Of a stretch of 64,000 bases of DNA, positions 48,162 to 59,537 are shown one piece after another. Position 1 is the stretch's first letter. Every line of letters begins with the position of its first letter. The stretch lies in contig NZ_JYKO02000001.1 in assembly GCF_000949385.2 (NCBI RefSeq), forward strand, positions 824,161-888,160, read 5' to 3'. The translations under genes were made by a program, and so were the position numbers. The notes beneath the pieces were generated by a model that searched no databases, had not been told where the DNA came from, and saw only the letters and a list, made by a program, of their open reading frames with translations. Source of the stretch: Pseudomonas sp. LFM046. Lineage in GTDB: Bacteria > Pseudomonadota > Gammaproteobacteria > Pseudomonadales > Pseudomonadaceae.

Positions 48162-49475
48162 ATGACTGCTCCAATCGCCATCCGCCGACTCAATGCCGCT
48201 GATCCGGATTTCGCGCGACACCTGGATCATCTGCTGAGCTGGGAAAGCGTGTCGGACGACGCGGTCAACCAGCGGGTCCTCGATATCATCCAGGCCGTGC
48301 GTGAGCGCGGCGATGCTGCGGTGGTTGAATTCACCCAGCGTTTCGATGGCGTCCAGGCGACCTCCATGGCCGACCTGATCCTGCCCCGTGAGCGTCTTGA
48401 GCTGGCCCTGACCCGCATCACTGCCGAGCAGTGCAAGGCGCTTGAAACCGCAGCAGCTCGCGTGCGCAGCTACCACGAGAAGCAGAAACAGGAATCCTGG
48501 ACCTACACCGAGGCCGACGGCACCGTGCTGGGCCAGCAGGTCACCCCGCTGGACCGCGCCGGTCTCTACGTGCCGGGTGGCAAGGCGTCCTATCCGTCCT
48601 CCGTGCTGATGAACGCGATCCCGGCCAAGGTTGCCGGCGTCGCCGAAGTGGTGATGGTGGTGCCGACGCCCCGTGGCGAGATCAACGAGATCGTCCTTGC
48701 CGCCGCCTGCGTGGCCGGCGTCGACCGCGTCTTCACCATCGGCGGTGCCCAGGCCGTGGCCGCGCTGGCCTATGGCACCGAGAGCGTACCCCAGGTGGAC
48801 AAGATCGTCGGCCCGGGCAACATCTATGTCGCCACCGCCAAGCGCCACGTGTTCGGCCAGGTGGGCATCGACATGATCGCCGGCCCCTCGGAAATCCTCG
48901 TGGTCTGCGATGGTGGCACCGATCCGGACTGGATCGCCATGGACCTGTTCTCCCAGGCAGAGCACGACGAGGACGCCCAGGCCATCCTGGTCAGCCCCGA
49001 TGCGGCGTTCCTCGACAAGGTCGCCGCCAGCATCGACAAGCTGCTGCCTACCATGGAGCGCGCCGAAATCATCCGCACTTCCTTGCAGAACCGCGGGGCG
49101 CTGATCCTCGTCGCCGACCAGGCCCAGGCCTGCCAGGTGGCCAACCGCATCGCCCCCGAGCACCTGGAACTGTCCGTGGCCGATCCGCAGGCCTGGCTGC
49201 CCAGCATTCGCCACGCCGGCGCCATCTTCATGGGGCGCTACACCGCCGAAGCCCTGGGCGATTATTGTGCCGGCCCGAACCACGTGCTGCCCACTTCGGG
49301 CACCGCGCGCTTCTCCTCGCCGCTCGGTGTGTATGACTTCCAGAAGCGCTCTTCGATCATCTTCTGCTCGGCCGACGGTGCGTCCGAACTGGGCAAGACC
49401 GCGTCCGTGCTGGCCCGTGGCGAGTCCCTGACCGCCCACGCCCGCAGCGCTGAATTCCGAATCAAGGGGGAGTGA
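48162..49475 (+). CDS. hisD: Histidinol dehydrogenase HisD
   Basis: 437 residues from the ATG at 48162 with AGAGG 6 nt upstream; the frame is open back to 48048 but without such a site. Signature segments are [46 protein letters not shown] and the zinc/catalytic region [15 protein letters not shown] with [15 protein letters not shown]. It oxidises histidinol twice to histidine with NAD. Confidence 0.95.
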   Translation: MTAPIAIRRLNAADPDFARHLDHLLSWESVSDDAVNQRVLDIIQAVRERGDAAVVEFTQRFDGVQATSMADLILPRERLELALTRITAEQCKALETAAARVRSYHEKQKQESWTYTEADGTVLGQQVTPLDRAGLYVPGGKASYPSSVLMNAIPAKVAGVAEVVMVVPTPRGEINEIVLAAACVAGVDRVFTIGGAQAVAALAYGTESVPQVDKIVGPGNIYVATAKRHVFGQVGIDMIAGPSEILVVCDGGTDPDWIAMDLFSQAEHDEDAQAILVSPDAAFLDKVAASIDKLLPTMERAEIIRTSLQNRGALILVADQAQACQVANRIAPEHLELSVADPQAWLPSIRHAGAIFMGRYTAEALGDYCAGPNHVLPTSGTARFSSPLGVYDFQKRSSIIFCSADGASELGKTASVLARGESLTAHARSAEFRIKGE

Positions 49476-49477
49476 GC

Positions 49478-50530
49478 ATGAGCAAGTTCTGGAGTCCTTT
49501 CGTCAAGGACCTGGTGCCCTATGTACCGGGTGAACAGCCCAAGATCGCCAATCTGGTGAAGCTGAACACCAACGAGAACCCCTATGGCCCATCGCCGAAA
49601 GCGGTGGCGGCCATGCAGGCTGAAGTAGGCGACAGCCTGCGTCTTTATCCGGACCCGAACAGCGACCGGCTCAAGCACGCTGTGGCCGACTACTACGGCG
49701 TGCAGCCAAACCAGGTGTTCGTCGGCAACGGCTCGGATGAGGTCCTCGCCCACGCCTTCTACGGCCTGTTCCAGCATGGCAAGCCGCTGCTGTTCCCGGA
49801 CGTGACCTACAGCTTCTACCCGGTCTACTGCGGTCTCTACGGCATTCCCTTCGAGGCGGTGCCGCTGGATGAGCAATTCCAGATCCGCGTGAAAGACTAC
49901 GCACGTCCCAATGGCGGCATCATCTTCCCCAACCCCAACGCACCCACCGGCCGCCTGTTGCCGCTGGAGGCCGTGGAGCAGCTGCTCAAGGCCAATCCGG
50001 ATACGGTGGTGGTGGTGGATGAGGCCTATATCGACTTTGGTGGCCAGACCGCCATTGTCCTGGTGGACCGTTATCCGAACCTGCTGGTGACCCAGACCCT
50101 GTCCAAGTCACGCTCCCTCGCGGGGCTGCGGGTGGGGCTGGCGGTAGGGCATCCGGATCTGATCGAGGCGCTGGAGCGAATCAAGAACAGCTTCAACTCC
50201 TACCCGCTGGATCGCATGGCTATCGTGGGTGCAGCGGCGGCCTTCGAGGACAAGGCGTACTTCGAGGAAACCTGCCGCAAGGTGATCGACAGTCGTGAGG
50301 TGCTGGTGGCCGAGTTGGGCAAGCTGGGCTTCGAAGTGCTGCCCTCTGCGGCCAACTTCATCTTCGCCCGTCACCCGCAGAAGGACGCCGCCGGCATCGC
50401 CGCTGGCCTGCGCGAGCAGGGCGTGATCGTGCGTCACTTCAAGCAGGAGCGAATCGCTCAGTTCCTGCGCATCACCATCGGCACGCCTGAGCAGAACCAG
50501 GCACTGGTGGAGGCACTGGGCAAGCTCTGA
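49478..50530 (+). CDS. hisC: Histidinol-phosphate aminotransferase HisC
   Basis: 350 residues from the ATG at 49478, preceded by AAGGGGGAG; the hisD stop lies just upstream. Fold-type I aminotransferase with the PLP lysine in [18 protein letters not shown] and [12 protein letters not shown] near the N-terminus. It makes histidinol phosphate. Last gene of the local his group, followed by a terminator. Confidence 0.94.
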   Translation: MSKFWSPFVKDLVPYVPGEQPKIANLVKLNTNENPYGPSPKAVAAMQAEVGDSLRLYPDPNSDRLKHAVADYYGVQPNQVFVGNGSDEVLAHAFYGLFQHGKPLLFPDVTYSFYPVYCGLYGIPFEAVPLDEQFQIRVKDYARPNGGIIFPNPNAPTGRLLPLEAVEQLLKANPDTVVVVDEAYIDFGGQTAIVLVDRYPNLLVTQTLSKSRSLAGLRVGLAVGHPDLIEALERIKNSFNSYPLDRMAIVGAAAAFEDKAYFEETCRKVIDSREVLVAELGKLGFEVLPSAANFIFARHPQKDAAGIAAGLREQGVIVRHFKQERIAQFLRITIGTPEQNQALVEALGKL

Positions 50531-50546
50531 GCCCAGTTCCAGAAAC

Positions 50547-50586
50547 AAGAAAGCCGAGGACGGGTCACCGCCTCGGCTTTTTTCTT
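50547..50586. terminator. Intrinsic terminator between hisC and algW
   Basis: GCCGAGG (50553-50559) and CCTCGGC (50571-50577) form the stem, with AAGAAA before and TTTTTTCTT after. The A-rich left flank also allows use by the convergent algW gene. Confidence 0.88.
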
Positions 50587-50618
50587 GGGCGCCTATCCAT
50601 GGCGCGAGTCTGGGCCGG

Positions 50619-51770
<1,152 letters not shown>

Positions 51771-51881
51771 CGAGGGAGAATCCTGAGGGTTGCGGGGGGC
51801 AGGGGTGCCCCTTAAGGTGGCGCCATTATACGAGGGCGTCCGTTAAAAACGAGTCGTCCGCAACAGCTTGTGAGGAATCCC

Positions 51882-52640
51882 ATGGCCATTGCCCTGAACA
51901 CCTTGGTGGAGGAAGCGGATCGCTACCTGAACGCCTCCCGTATCCAGGATTACTGCCCCAACGGCCTGCAGGTGGAGGGTCGCCCTCATGTCAGCCGGAT
52001 CGTGACCGGCGTCACCGCCAGCCAGGCGCTGCTGGATGCCGCGGCCGAGGCTGAAGCGGACGTGGTCCTGGTGCACCATGGATACTTCTGGAAGGGGGAG
52101 AATCCCTGCGTGGTAGGTATGAAGCAGCGCCGGCTGAAGACCCTGCTGGCCAATGACATCAGCCTGCTGGCCTATCACCTGCCCCTGGACCTGCACCCCG
52201 ACGTGGGCAACAACGTGCAACTGGCACGTCAGTTGGACATCATCGTGGAAGGTCCGCTGGAGCCGGACAACCCGCGTACCGTCGGTCTGATCGGTTCCCT
52301 GGCCGAGCCCATGACTGCCTCGGATTTCGCTCGCCGTGTGCGTGAGGTCCTGGGCCGCGAGCCGCTGCTGGTGGAGGGGGACCGGATGATCAGCCGCATC
52401 GGTTGGTGCACGGGCGGCGGCCAGGGCTACATCGATACTGCCATCGCCGCAGGCGTCGACCTTTACCTCACCGGGGAGGCTTCGGAGCAGACCTTCCACA
52501 GCGCACGCGAGAATGGCGTCAGCTTCATCGCTGCCGGTCATCACGCCACTGAGCGCTATGGCATCCAGGCCTTGGGAGATTACCTGGCCAAGCGCTTCGC
52601 GCTCGAACACCTGTTCATAGATTGCCCGAACCCCGTGTGA
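51882..52640 (+). CDS. Nif3/YbgI-family dinuclear metal-binding protein
   Basis: 252 residues from the ATG at 51882 with GAGG about 6 nt upstream (a GTG at 51870 is also open). The metal ligands of the family are visible: HHGYFWKGE (two His), AYHLPLDLHPDVGNN (His and Asp region), and the late GHHATERYGIQALG (His and Glu). It is the standard GTP cyclohydrolase 1 type 2 / NIF3 fold. The true reaction is not established for the family. Divergent from algW. Confidence 0.88.
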   Translation: MAIALNTLVEEADRYLNASRIQDYCPNGLQVEGRPHVSRIVTGVTASQALLDAAAEAEADVVLVHHGYFWKGENPCVVGMKQRRLKTLLANDISLLAYHLPLDLHPDVGNNVQLARQLDIIVEGPLEPDNPRTVGLIGSLAEPMTASDFARRVREVLGREPLLVEGDRMISRIGWCTGGGQGYIDTAIAAGVDLYLTGEASEQTFHSARENGVSFIAAGHHATERYGIQALGDYLAKRFALEHLFIDCPNPV

Positions 52641-52789
52641 GGGGCGGCCGGCGGCATCTATCCTGCTGGTATATCGCTAGATTGTTTCGTTCTAAAAGGG
52701 CTCCCTCAATAGAATGAGAGGCTGTGTTAGAGTGCCCGTTCGTCCACGGCCCGCCGGCCGTCGTATCAGAAAGACCTTTGTGAGTAGCC
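52641..52789 (+). promoter_or_regulatory. cysD upstream region, probable CysB-dependent promoter
   Basis: 149 nt without a gene. TAGAGT at 52728-52733 is a possible -10; the hexamer 17 nt upstream (CTCAAT, 52705-52710) is a poor -35, as expected for an activator-dependent promoter. An A/T-rich tract, AGATTGTTTCGTTCTAAAAG (about 52679-52698), lies where a CysB site would be. The CysB link is inference from gene function only. Confidence 0.35.
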
Positions 52790-53707
52790 ATGCTCGATAA
52801 ACTGACGCACCTGAAACAGCTGGAGGCGGAGAGCATCCACATCATTCGTGAAGTGGCCGCCGAATTCGACAACCCGGTGATGCTCTACTCCATCGGCAAA
52901 GACTCCGCCGTGATGCTTCACCTGGCGCGCAAGGCCTTCTTCCCGGGCAAGCTGCCGTTCCCGGTCATGCATGTCGACACCCGGTGGAAGTTCCAGGACA
53001 TGTACCGCTTCCGCGACAAGATGGTCGCCGAAATGGGCCTTGACCTGATCACCCACGTCAACCCGGAAGGCGTCGCCCAGGGCATCAACCCCTTCACCCA
53101 CGGTAGCGCGAAGCACACCGACGTGATGAAGACCGAGGGTCTCAAGCAGGCCCTCGACAAGTACGGCTTCGATGCGGCCTTCGGCGGCGCCCGCCGTGAC
53201 GAAGAGAAATCCCGTGCGAAGGAGCGTGTGTACTCCTTCCGCGACAGCAAGCACCGCTGGGACCCGAAGAACCAGCGCCCCGAGCTGTGGAACGTCTACA
53301 ACGGCAAAGTGAAGAAGGGCGAGTCGATCCGCGTCTTCCCACTGTCCAACTGGACCGAGCTGGACATCTGGCAATACATCTATCTCGAGCAGATCCCGAT
53401 CGTGCCGCTGTACTTCGCTGCCGAGCGTGAAGTCATCGAGATGAATGGCGCGCTGATCATGATCGACGACGAGCGCATCCTCGAACACCTCAGCGACGAG
53501 CAGAAGGCGAGCATCCAGACGAAGATGGTGCGCTTCCGTACCCTCGGCTGCTATCCGCTCACCGGTGCAGTGGAGTCCACCGCCACCACGCTGCCGGAAA
53601 TCATCCAGGAAATGCTCCTGACCCGTACTTCCGAACGCCAGGGCCGCGTCATCGACCATGACCAGGCCGGTTCGATGGAAGAAAAGAAACGTCAGGGCTA
53701 TTTCTAA
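52790..53707 (+). CDS. cysD: Sulfate adenylyltransferase subunit 2 CysD
   Basis: 305 residues of the PAPS-reductase/CysD PP-loop family, with SIGKDS at 34-39 and [22 protein letters not shown] later. It adenylates sulfate with ATP to give APS, driven by GTP hydrolysis in CysN. The gene precedes cysNC by 12 nt in one operon. Confidence 0.96.
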   Translation: MLDKLTHLKQLEAESIHIIREVAAEFDNPVMLYSIGKDSAVMLHLARKAFFPGKLPFPVMHVDTRWKFQDMYRFRDKMVAEMGLDLITHVNPEGVAQGINPFTHGSAKHTDVMKTEGLKQALDKYGFDAAFGGARRDEEKSRAKERVYSFRDSKHRWDPKNQRPELWNVYNGKVKKGESIRVFPLSNWTELDIWQYIYLEQIPIVPLYFAAEREVIEMNGALIMIDDERILEHLSDEQKASIQTKMVRFRTLGCYPLTGAVESTATTLPEIIQEMLLTRTSERQGRVIDHDQAGSMEEKKRQGYF

Positions 53708-53719
53708 GGATTCCGCATC

Positions 53720-55621
53720 ATGAGCCACCAATCCGATCTGATCAGCCAGGACATCCTCGCGTACCTGGCTCAGCACGAGCGCAAGGAACTCCTGCGCTTC
53801 CTCACCTGCGGCAACGTCGACGACGGCAAGAGCACCCTGATCGGGCGCCTGCTGCACGACTCCAAGATGATCTACGAGGATCACCTGGAAGCCATTACTC
53901 GCGACTCCAAGAAGGTCGGCACCACCGGTGACGACGTGGACCTGGCGTTGCTGGTGGACGGCCTGCAGGCCGAGCGCGAGCAGGGCATCACCATCGACGT
54001 GGCGTATCGCTACTTCAGCACCGCCAAGCGCAAGTTCATCATCGCCGACACCCCCGGCCATGAGCAGTACACCCGCAACATGGCCACCGGCGCGTCCACC
54101 TGCGACCTGGCGATCATCCTCGTCGATGCCCGCTACGGCGTGCAGACCCAGACCCGCCGCCACAGCTTCATCGCGTCGCTGCTGGGGATCAAGCATATCG
54201 TCGTCGCCGTTAACAAGATGGACCTGAAGGATTTCGACCAGGGCGTCTTCGAGGCGATCAAGGCCGACTACCTGCAGTTCGCCGAGCGAATCAAGCTCAA
54301 TCCCACCTCGATTCACTTCGTGCCGATGTCGGCGCTGAAGGGTGACAACGTGGTCAACAAGAGCGAGCGTTCGCCCTGGTACTCGGGCCAGTCGCTGATG
54401 GAAATCCTCGAGACCGTGGAAATCGCCGGCGACCGCAACGTCTCCGACATGCGTTTCCCGGTGCAGTACGTGAATCGTCCGAACCTGAATTTCCGTGGTT
54501 TCGCCGGCACCCTGGCCAGCGGCATCGTGCGCAAGGGTGACGACGTGGTCGCCCTGCCATCGGGCAAGGGCAGCCGGGTCAAGTCCATCGTCACCTTTGA
54601 TGGTGAGCTGGAGCAGGCCGGTCCGGGCCAGGCCATCACCCTGACCCTGGAAGACGAGATCGACGTATCCCGTGGCGATATGCTGGTGCATGCCGACAAC
54701 GCCCCGGTGGTCACCGACAGCTTCGACGCCATGCTCGTATGGATGTCTGAGGAGCCGATGCTCCCGGGCAAGAAATACGACATCAAGCGCGCCACCAGCT
54801 ACGTACCGGGTTCCATCCCGAGCATTGCGCACAAGGTGGACGTGAACACCCTCGAGGAAACGGCTGCAAGCAGCCTGCAGCTGAACGAGATCGCCAAGGT
54901 CAAGGTCAGCCTGGATGCGCCCGTCGCCCTCGACGGCTATGAGCAGAACCGCACCACCGGTGCTTTCATCGTCATCGATCGCCTCACCAACGGCACCGTT
55001 GGCGCTGGCATGATCATCGCCGACGCCCAGGTAGGGCGTAACATCGACGGTCACCATGGCAAGCAGGCCCACGTATCGCCCGAAGAGCGGGCCGCGCGAT
55101 TCGGCCAGAAGCCGGCCACTGTCCTGTTCAGCGGTCTGTCCGGCGCTGGCAAGAGCACCCTGGCCTACGGCGTGGAGCGCAAGCTGTTCGACATGGGCCG
55201 TGCCGTGTACGTGCTGGATGGCCAGAACCTGCGCCATGACCTGAACAAGGGGCTGCCGCAGGATCGTGCCGGCCGTACCGAGAACTGGCGCCGTGCCGCC
55301 CACGTTGCCCGCCAGTTCAACGAAGCCGGCATGCTGACCCTGGCAGCCTTCGTCGCACCGGATGCCGAGGGCCGCGAGCAGGCGAAGGCACTGATCGGCG
55401 CTGAACGCCTGATCACCGTCTACGTCCAGGCGTCGCCCATGGCCTGCCGTGAGCGCGATCCCCAGGGCCTCTATGCGGCCGGCCAGGACAACATCCCGGG
55501 CGAGTCCTTCCCCTACGACATCCCCCTGGATGCCGACCTGGTGATCGACACCCAGTCCGTGAGCGTTGAAGACGGCGTGAAACAGGTGCTTGATCTGCTC
55601 CGCACCCGCGGCGTGATCTAA
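53720..55621 (+). CDS. cysNC: Bifunctional CysN-CysC: sulfate adenylyltransferase GTPase and APS kinase
   Basis: 633 residues, a fusion. The N-terminal GTPase (about 25-440) has P-loop GNVDDGKST at 31-39, [11 protein letters not shown] and NKMD, followed by EF-Tu-like beta-barrels. The C-terminal APS kinase (about 455-633) has P-loop GLSGAGKST near 471-479 and [14 protein letters not shown]. The fusion makes PAPS from sulfate in two steps with CysD. It is common in Pseudomonas, so not unusual here. Confidence 0.96.
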   Translation: MSHQSDLISQDILAYLAQHERKELLRFLTCGNVDDGKSTLIGRLLHDSKMIYEDHLEAITRDSKKVGTTGDDVDLALLVDGLQAEREQGITIDVAYRYFSTAKRKFIIADTPGHEQYTRNMATGASTCDLAIILVDARYGVQTQTRRHSFIASLLGIKHIVVAVNKMDLKDFDQGVFEAIKADYLQFAERIKLNPTSIHFVPMSALKGDNVVNKSERSPWYSGQSLMEILETVEIAGDRNVSDMRFPVQYVNRPNLNFRGFAGTLASGIVRKGDDVVALPSGKGSRVKSIVTFDGELEQAGPGQAITLTLEDEIDVSRGDMLVHADNAPVVTDSFDAMLVWMSEEPMLPGKKYDIKRATSYVPGSIPSIAHKVDVNTLEETAASSLQLNEIAKVKVSLDAPVALDGYEQNRTTGAFIVIDRLTNGTVGAGMIIADAQVGRNIDGHHGKQAHVSPEERAARFGQKPATVLFSGLSGAGKSTLAYGVERKLFDMGRAVYVLDGQNLRHDLNKGLPQDRAGRTENWRRAAHVARQFNEAGMLTLAAFVAPDAEGREQAKALIGAERLITVYVQASPMACRERDPQGLYAAGQDNIPGESFPYDIPLDADLVIDTQSVSVEDGVKQVLDLLRTRGVI

Positions 55622-55630
55622 GCAAGCGCC

Positions 55631-55666
55631 CAATAAAAAGCCCCGCAATCGCGGGGCTTTTTATTG
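55631..55666. terminator. Bidirectional intrinsic terminator between cysNC and zapG
   Basis: A perfect 16-nt inverted repeat, CAATAAAAAGCCCCGC and its reverse complement, with a 4-nt loop AATC. GC core flanked by A and T runs gives a terminator in both directions for two convergent genes. Confidence 0.92.
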
Positions 55667-55711
55667 GTTTCCTATTCGGCCGGCCGGGGTATCCGGACCG
55701 GCCGAATGGAC

Positions 55712-56152
55712 TTAGTACTTGCCCTTCAGGCCGAAGGTCTCGTCCAGGGTGCCGGGGGCGTCCGGAGCCTTGGGGGCGTAATCCTTGGGCGCTTCGTTGC
55801 TCTTCGGAGGCGTCAGGCGTTCGCGCGGGCTGGCGGCTTCGTCAGCGTGCAGCGCGGCCAGCAGGCGCTGGCGGGTCAATTCGTCCAGGGCCAGGCGGCT
55901 GGCGCCTTCGGAGAGGTGCTCCTGCACGTCCTGGTAGCTCTGGGTGAGCTTCTTCACCAGGTTGGCGGTGGTGTTGAAGTGAGTGACCACCTCGCTCTGG
56001 TAGGTATCGAAACGTTCCTGCAGGTCATCCAGTTGGCGCTGCGTCCGGCCAGGAGCCGCATTGGGCGCCAGGCGGGCGATCAGGAAACCGATGCCGATAC
56101 CGGCGAGCAGGGTCAAGACTGGTAGCAACCAGATGATGAGCGACTGTTCCAC
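55712..56152 (-). CDS. zapG: YhcB/ZapG-family inner-membrane protein (DUF1043)
   Basis: 146 residues: one membrane segment (about 5-27; LIIWLLPVLTLLAGIGIGFLIARL) followed by a coiled coil (RQLDDLQERFDTYQSEVVTHFNTTANLVKKLTQSYQDVQEHL) and an extended Pro/Ala-rich tail. It matches YhcB/ZapG, which links cell division, wall synthesis and cell length in Enterobacteria. Its gene lies opposite cysNC. Confidence 0.85.
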   Translation of the reverse strand: MEQSLIIWLLPVLTLLAGIGIGFLIARLAPNAAPGRTQRQLDDLQERFDTYQSEVVTHFNTTANLVKKLTQSYQDVQEHLSEGASRLALDELTRQRLLAALHADEAASPRERLTPPKSNEAPKDYAPKAPDAPGTLDETFGLKGKY

Positions 56153-56278
56153 GAGTCCTTCCTCTATAAGCGGCTTTGCTTTACGTTAACGGCTCGAATC
56201 CGCGCTGTATACCGCGACGCAAGCCCTGTTGTGCTAATCCAAGACGAGTCGACCCGTCACGGGGTCACGGAGTTTCAT

Positions 56279-56908
56279 TTGTCGATCCGCGAAAATCCTC
56301 TTCTTCTCGATGGCCCCTGCGGCCAGCTCGAGGCGCTGCATCTTGATCTGCCTGAGGCCAGGGGCCTGGCGCTGATCTGTCATCCGAACCCCGTACAGGG
56401 CGGCACCATGCTCAACAAGGTGGTCTCCACCCTGCAGCGCACCGCCCGTGACGCCGGTTACAGCACCCTGCGCTTCAACTACCGTGGCGTTGGCGCCAGT
56501 GCTGGCAGCCACGACATGGGCACCGGAGAAGTGGACGACGCCGAAGCTGTCGCCCACTGGTTCCGCGCCCAGCGCGCGGAGCTGCCATTGGCGCTGTTCG
56601 GTTTCTCCTTTGGTGGCTTCGTGGCCGGTAGCCTCGCCGGTCGCCTGGAGCGGCAGGGCATCGCCGTACCGCGCCTGTTCATGGTGGCACCTGCGGTGAT
56701 GCGCCTGGACGAGAGCAATCCGCTGCCCGAAGGCGGTGAACTGACAGTGATCCAGCCCGACGCCGATGAAGTCGTGCCGCCCCAGGCGGTCTATGACTGG
56801 TCGGCGGGCCTCGCGCGCCCCCATGAGCTGCTGAAAGTGGCAGAATGCGGGCACTTCTTCCACGGCAAGCTGACCGACCTCAAGGACCTGGTCCTGCCGC
56901 GTCTCTGA
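56279..56908 (+). CDS. Alpha/beta-hydrolase fold protein (YcjY/osmC-type esterase family)
   Basis: 209 residues if it starts at the TTG at 56279, which has CGGAG 6 nt upstream; a GTG at 56231 has no such site. The nucleophile elbow GFSFGGF has Ser at about residue 107, with the oxyanion-type [11 protein letters not shown] and the late His in CGHFFHGK. An Asp in [10 protein letters not shown] completes the triad. It is a small cytoplasmic hydrolase with no known substrate, conserved next to trpS in Pseudomonas. Confidence 0.8.
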   Translation: MSIRENPLLLDGPCGQLEALHLDLPEARGLALICHPNPVQGGTMLNKVVSTLQRTARDAGYSTLRFNYRGVGASAGSHDMGTGEVDDAEAVAHWFRAQRAELPLALFGFSFGGFVAGSLAGRLERQGIAVPRLFMVAPAVMRLDESNPLPEGGELTVIQPDADEVVPPQAVYDWSAGLARPHELLKVAECGHFFHGKLTDLKDLVLPRL

Positions 56909-56937
56909 TTCCGAACGAAGTCCGACAAGCGAACATC

Positions 56938-58287
56938 ATGACCACTCGTATCCTCACCGGTATCACCACCACCGGCACGCCGCACCTCGGCAACTATGCG
57001 GGCGCCATCCGCCCGGCCATCGTTGCCAGCCGCGCCAGCGACGTCGATTCCTTCTACTTCCTGGCCGACTACCACGCCCTGATCAAGTGCGACGACCCGG
57101 CCCGCATCCAGCGTTCCCGCCTGGAGATCGCCGCCACCTGGCTGGCGTGCGGTCTGGATACCGACAAGGCGACCTTCTACCGCCAGTCCGACATCCCCGA
57201 GATTCCCGAGCTCACCTGGCTGCTCACCTGCGTCAGCGCCAAGGGCCTGCTCAATCGCGCCCACGCCTACAAGGCTTCGGTGGACAAGAACCTGGAAAGC
57301 GGCGAAGACCCAGACGCGGGCGTCACCATGGGCCTGTACAGCTACCCGGTGCTGATGGCGGCGGACATCCTGATGTTCAACGCGCACAAGGTGCCGGTGG
57401 GGCGCGACCAGATTCAGCACGTGGAAATGGCCCGCGACATCGGCCAGCGCTTCAACCATCTGTTCGGCGCCGGTCGTGAATTCTTCACTCTGCCGGAAGC
57501 CGTGATCGAGGAAGAAGTGGCGACCCTGCCTGGCCTCGACGGTCGCAAGATGTCCAAGAGCTACGACAACACCATTCCGCTGTTTGGCAGTGCCAAGCAG
57601 CTGAAGGACGCCATCGCGCGAATCGTCACCGACTCCCGCGCCCCCGGCGAACCGAAGGACCCGGACAATTCCCATCTCTTCACCCTCTACCAGGCCTTCG
57701 CCACTCCGGCACAGCTCGCCGAGTTCCGCGCCGACCTGCTGGCTGGCCTGGCCTGGGGCGAAGCCAAACAGCGCCTGTTCCAGTTGCTCGACAACGAGCT
57801 GGGCGAAGCCCGCGAGCGCTACCACGCGCTGATCGAGCGTCCGTCCGACCTGGAGGACATCCTCCTGGCCGGCGCCGCCAAGGCACGCAAGATCGCCACG
57901 CCGTTCCTCAATGAGCTGCGCGAAGCGGTGGGGCTGCGCTCTTTCCGCACCAGCGCGCAGGCCGGCGGCGAGACCAAGGCCAAGAAGGCCGCCAAAAGCG
58001 CCCGATTCGTCAGCTTCCGCGACGAGGACGGCAGCTTCCGTTTCCGCCTGCTGGACGCCGACGGCGAGCAACTGCTGCTGTCCCGCTCCTTCGCCGATGG
58101 CAAGGCTGCCGGCCAGGTCAGCAAGCGCTTGCAGTCGGGCGATGAGCTGGACCTGCGCGTCGAAGGCGACGCGTTCGGCATCTGGCTGGACGACGAACAG
58201 GTGGCGTCGAGCCCTGCCTTCACCGATGACGCCGCCCGCGATGCGGCCATCCAGCGCCTGTACGCGGCCCTCGCACCTCAGGAATAG
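56938..58287 (+). CDS. trpS: Tryptophanyl-tRNA synthetase with a C-terminal extension
   Basis: 449 residues, about 100 longer than E. coli TrpRS. The class I signatures are the HIGH-type TPHLGNY at 14-20 and KMSKS at 204-208. The catalytic core ends near residue 335. After an Ala/Lys-rich linker, a compact extra domain (about 358-445; [40 protein letters not shown]) follows. It resembles, by pattern only, the small DUF1508/YegP beta-domain. The start at 56938 follows the hydrolase gene by 29 nt. Confidence 0.95.
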   Translation: MTTRILTGITTTGTPHLGNYAGAIRPAIVASRASDVDSFYFLADYHALIKCDDPARIQRSRLEIAATWLACGLDTDKATFYRQSDIPEIPELTWLLTCVSAKGLLNRAHAYKASVDKNLESGEDPDAGVTMGLYSYPVLMAADILMFNAHKVPVGRDQIQHVEMARDIGQRFNHLFGAGREFFTLPEAVIEEEVATLPGLDGRKMSKSYDNTIPLFGSAKQLKDAIARIVTDSRAPGEPKDPDNSHLFTLYQAFATPAQLAEFRADLLAGLAWGEAKQRLFQLLDNELGEARERYHALIERPSDLEDILLAGAAKARKIATPFLNELREAVGLRSFRTSAQAGGETKAKKAAKSARFVSFRDEDGSFRFRLLDADGEQLLLSRSFADGKAAGQVSKRLQSGDELDLRVEGDAFGIWLDDEQVASSPAFTDDAARDAAIQRLYAALAPQE

Positions 58288-58382
58288 GTGTCTTTCCAGC
58301 GGCCGGCGTTGCCGGCCGATTGCCAATCCACGGGGCAGGCTCTAAAGTACCCGCCCCGTTTTTCGTTGCCTTGCTACCGATC

Positions 58383-59477
58383 ATGACCCCCCTCGAGCGC
58401 TACCAGGCCGATCTCAAGCGGCCGGATTTCTTCCACGATGCCGCGCAGGAAAACGCAGTTCGCCACTTGCAGCGGCTGTATGACGACCTGATCGCCGACG
58501 ACCGCAGCAAACCCGGCCTGCTCGGCAGCCTGTTCGGCAAGAAGCGCCAGGGCCCGGTGAAGGGCCTGTACTTCTGGGGTGGCGTGGGTCGCGGCAAGAC
58601 CTATCTGGTGGATACCTTCTACGACGCGTTGCCGTTCAAGCAGAAGATGCGTACCCACTTCCACCGCTTCATGAAGCGCGTGCACGAGGAGATGAAGACC
58701 CTCAAGGGCGAGAAGAATCCGCTGACCATCATCGGCAAGCGATTCGCCGACGAGGCGCGAGTCATCTGCTTCGACGAATTCTTCGTGTCCGATATCACCG
58801 ACGCCATGATCCTGGCCACGCTCCTGGAGGAGCTGTTCAAGAACGGCGTCAGCCTGGTGGCGACCTCCAACATCGTGCCGGACGGCCTCTACAAGGACGG
58901 CCTCCAGCGTGCGCGCTTCCTGCCGGCCATCGCGCTGCTCAAGGAACACACCGACATCGTCAACGTCGACAGCGGCGTGGACTACCGTCTGCGAGCTCTG
59001 GAGCAGGCCGAACTGTTCCATTTCCCGCTGGATACTGAGGCCGAAGCAAGCCTGAGCCGCAGCTTCAAGAGCCTGCTGCCGGACTGCACCATGGCCCAGG
59101 AAAACGAAGTCCTGATGATCGAGAATCGCGAAATCCGCGCCGTGCGCGTCTGTGAAGACGTCGCCTGGTTCGAATTCCGTGAGCTCTGCGACGGTCCGCG
59201 CAGCCAGAACGACTACATCGAGCTGGGCAAGATCTTCCACGCCGTGATCCTCGCCAACGTCGAGCAGATGGGCGTGACCAAGGACGACATGGCGCGGCGC
59301 TTCATCAACCTGGTGGACGAGTTCTACGACCGCAACGTGAAGCTGATCATCTCCGCCGAGGTGGAGCTGAAGGACCTGTACTCCGGTGGTCGCCTGAACT
59401 TCGAGTTCCAGCGCACCCTGAGCCGCCTGCTGGAAATGCAGTCCCACGAATTCCTCTCCAGGCCGCACAAGCCCTGA
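58383..59477 (+). CDS. zapE: Cell division ATPase ZapE (AFG1-like)
   Basis: 364 residues from the ATG at 58383. AFG1-like ATPase with Walker A GGVGRGKT at 66-73 and Walker B ICFDEFFVSDITDAM. ZapE joins the Z-ring and is needed under low oxygen or heat; its eukaryotic kin act in mitochondrial protein quality control. It is followed by a terminator. Confidence 0.92.
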   Translation: MTPLERYQADLKRPDFFHDAAQENAVRHLQRLYDDLIADDRSKPGLLGSLFGKKRQGPVKGLYFWGGVGRGKTYLVDTFYDALPFKQKMRTHFHRFMKRVHEEMKTLKGEKNPLTIIGKRFADEARVICFDEFFVSDITDAMILATLLEELFKNGVSLVATSNIVPDGLYKDGLQRARFLPAIALLKEHTDIVNVDSGVDYRLRALEQAELFHFPLDTEAEASLSRSFKSLLPDCTMAQENEVLMIENREIRAVRVCEDVAWFEFRELCDGPRSQNDYIELGKIFHAVILANVEQMGVTKDDMARRFINLVDEFYDRNVKLIISAEVELKDLYSGGRLNFEFQRTLSRLLEMQSHEFLSRPHKP

Positions 59478-59494
59478 GGATCAGGTGCAAACAG

Positions 59495-59521
59495 AAAAGG
59501 CTGCCCAAGGGCAGCCTTTTT
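59495..59521. terminator. Bidirectional terminator after zapE
   Basis: AAAAGGCTGCCC-AA-GGGCAGCCTTTTT, a 12-bp stem with A and T flanks. It serves zapE (plus) and the convergent exported-protein gene (minus), 17 nt to its right. Confidence 0.88.
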
Positions 59522-59537
59522 CATTCCCGGCGGGGAG

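Noticed and set aside
52766-55648. A 960-codon open frame antisense to cysD-cysNC
   Set aside because: Both cys genes are clear and highly conserved; the antisense frame follows from their GC codon pattern and has no recognisable family.
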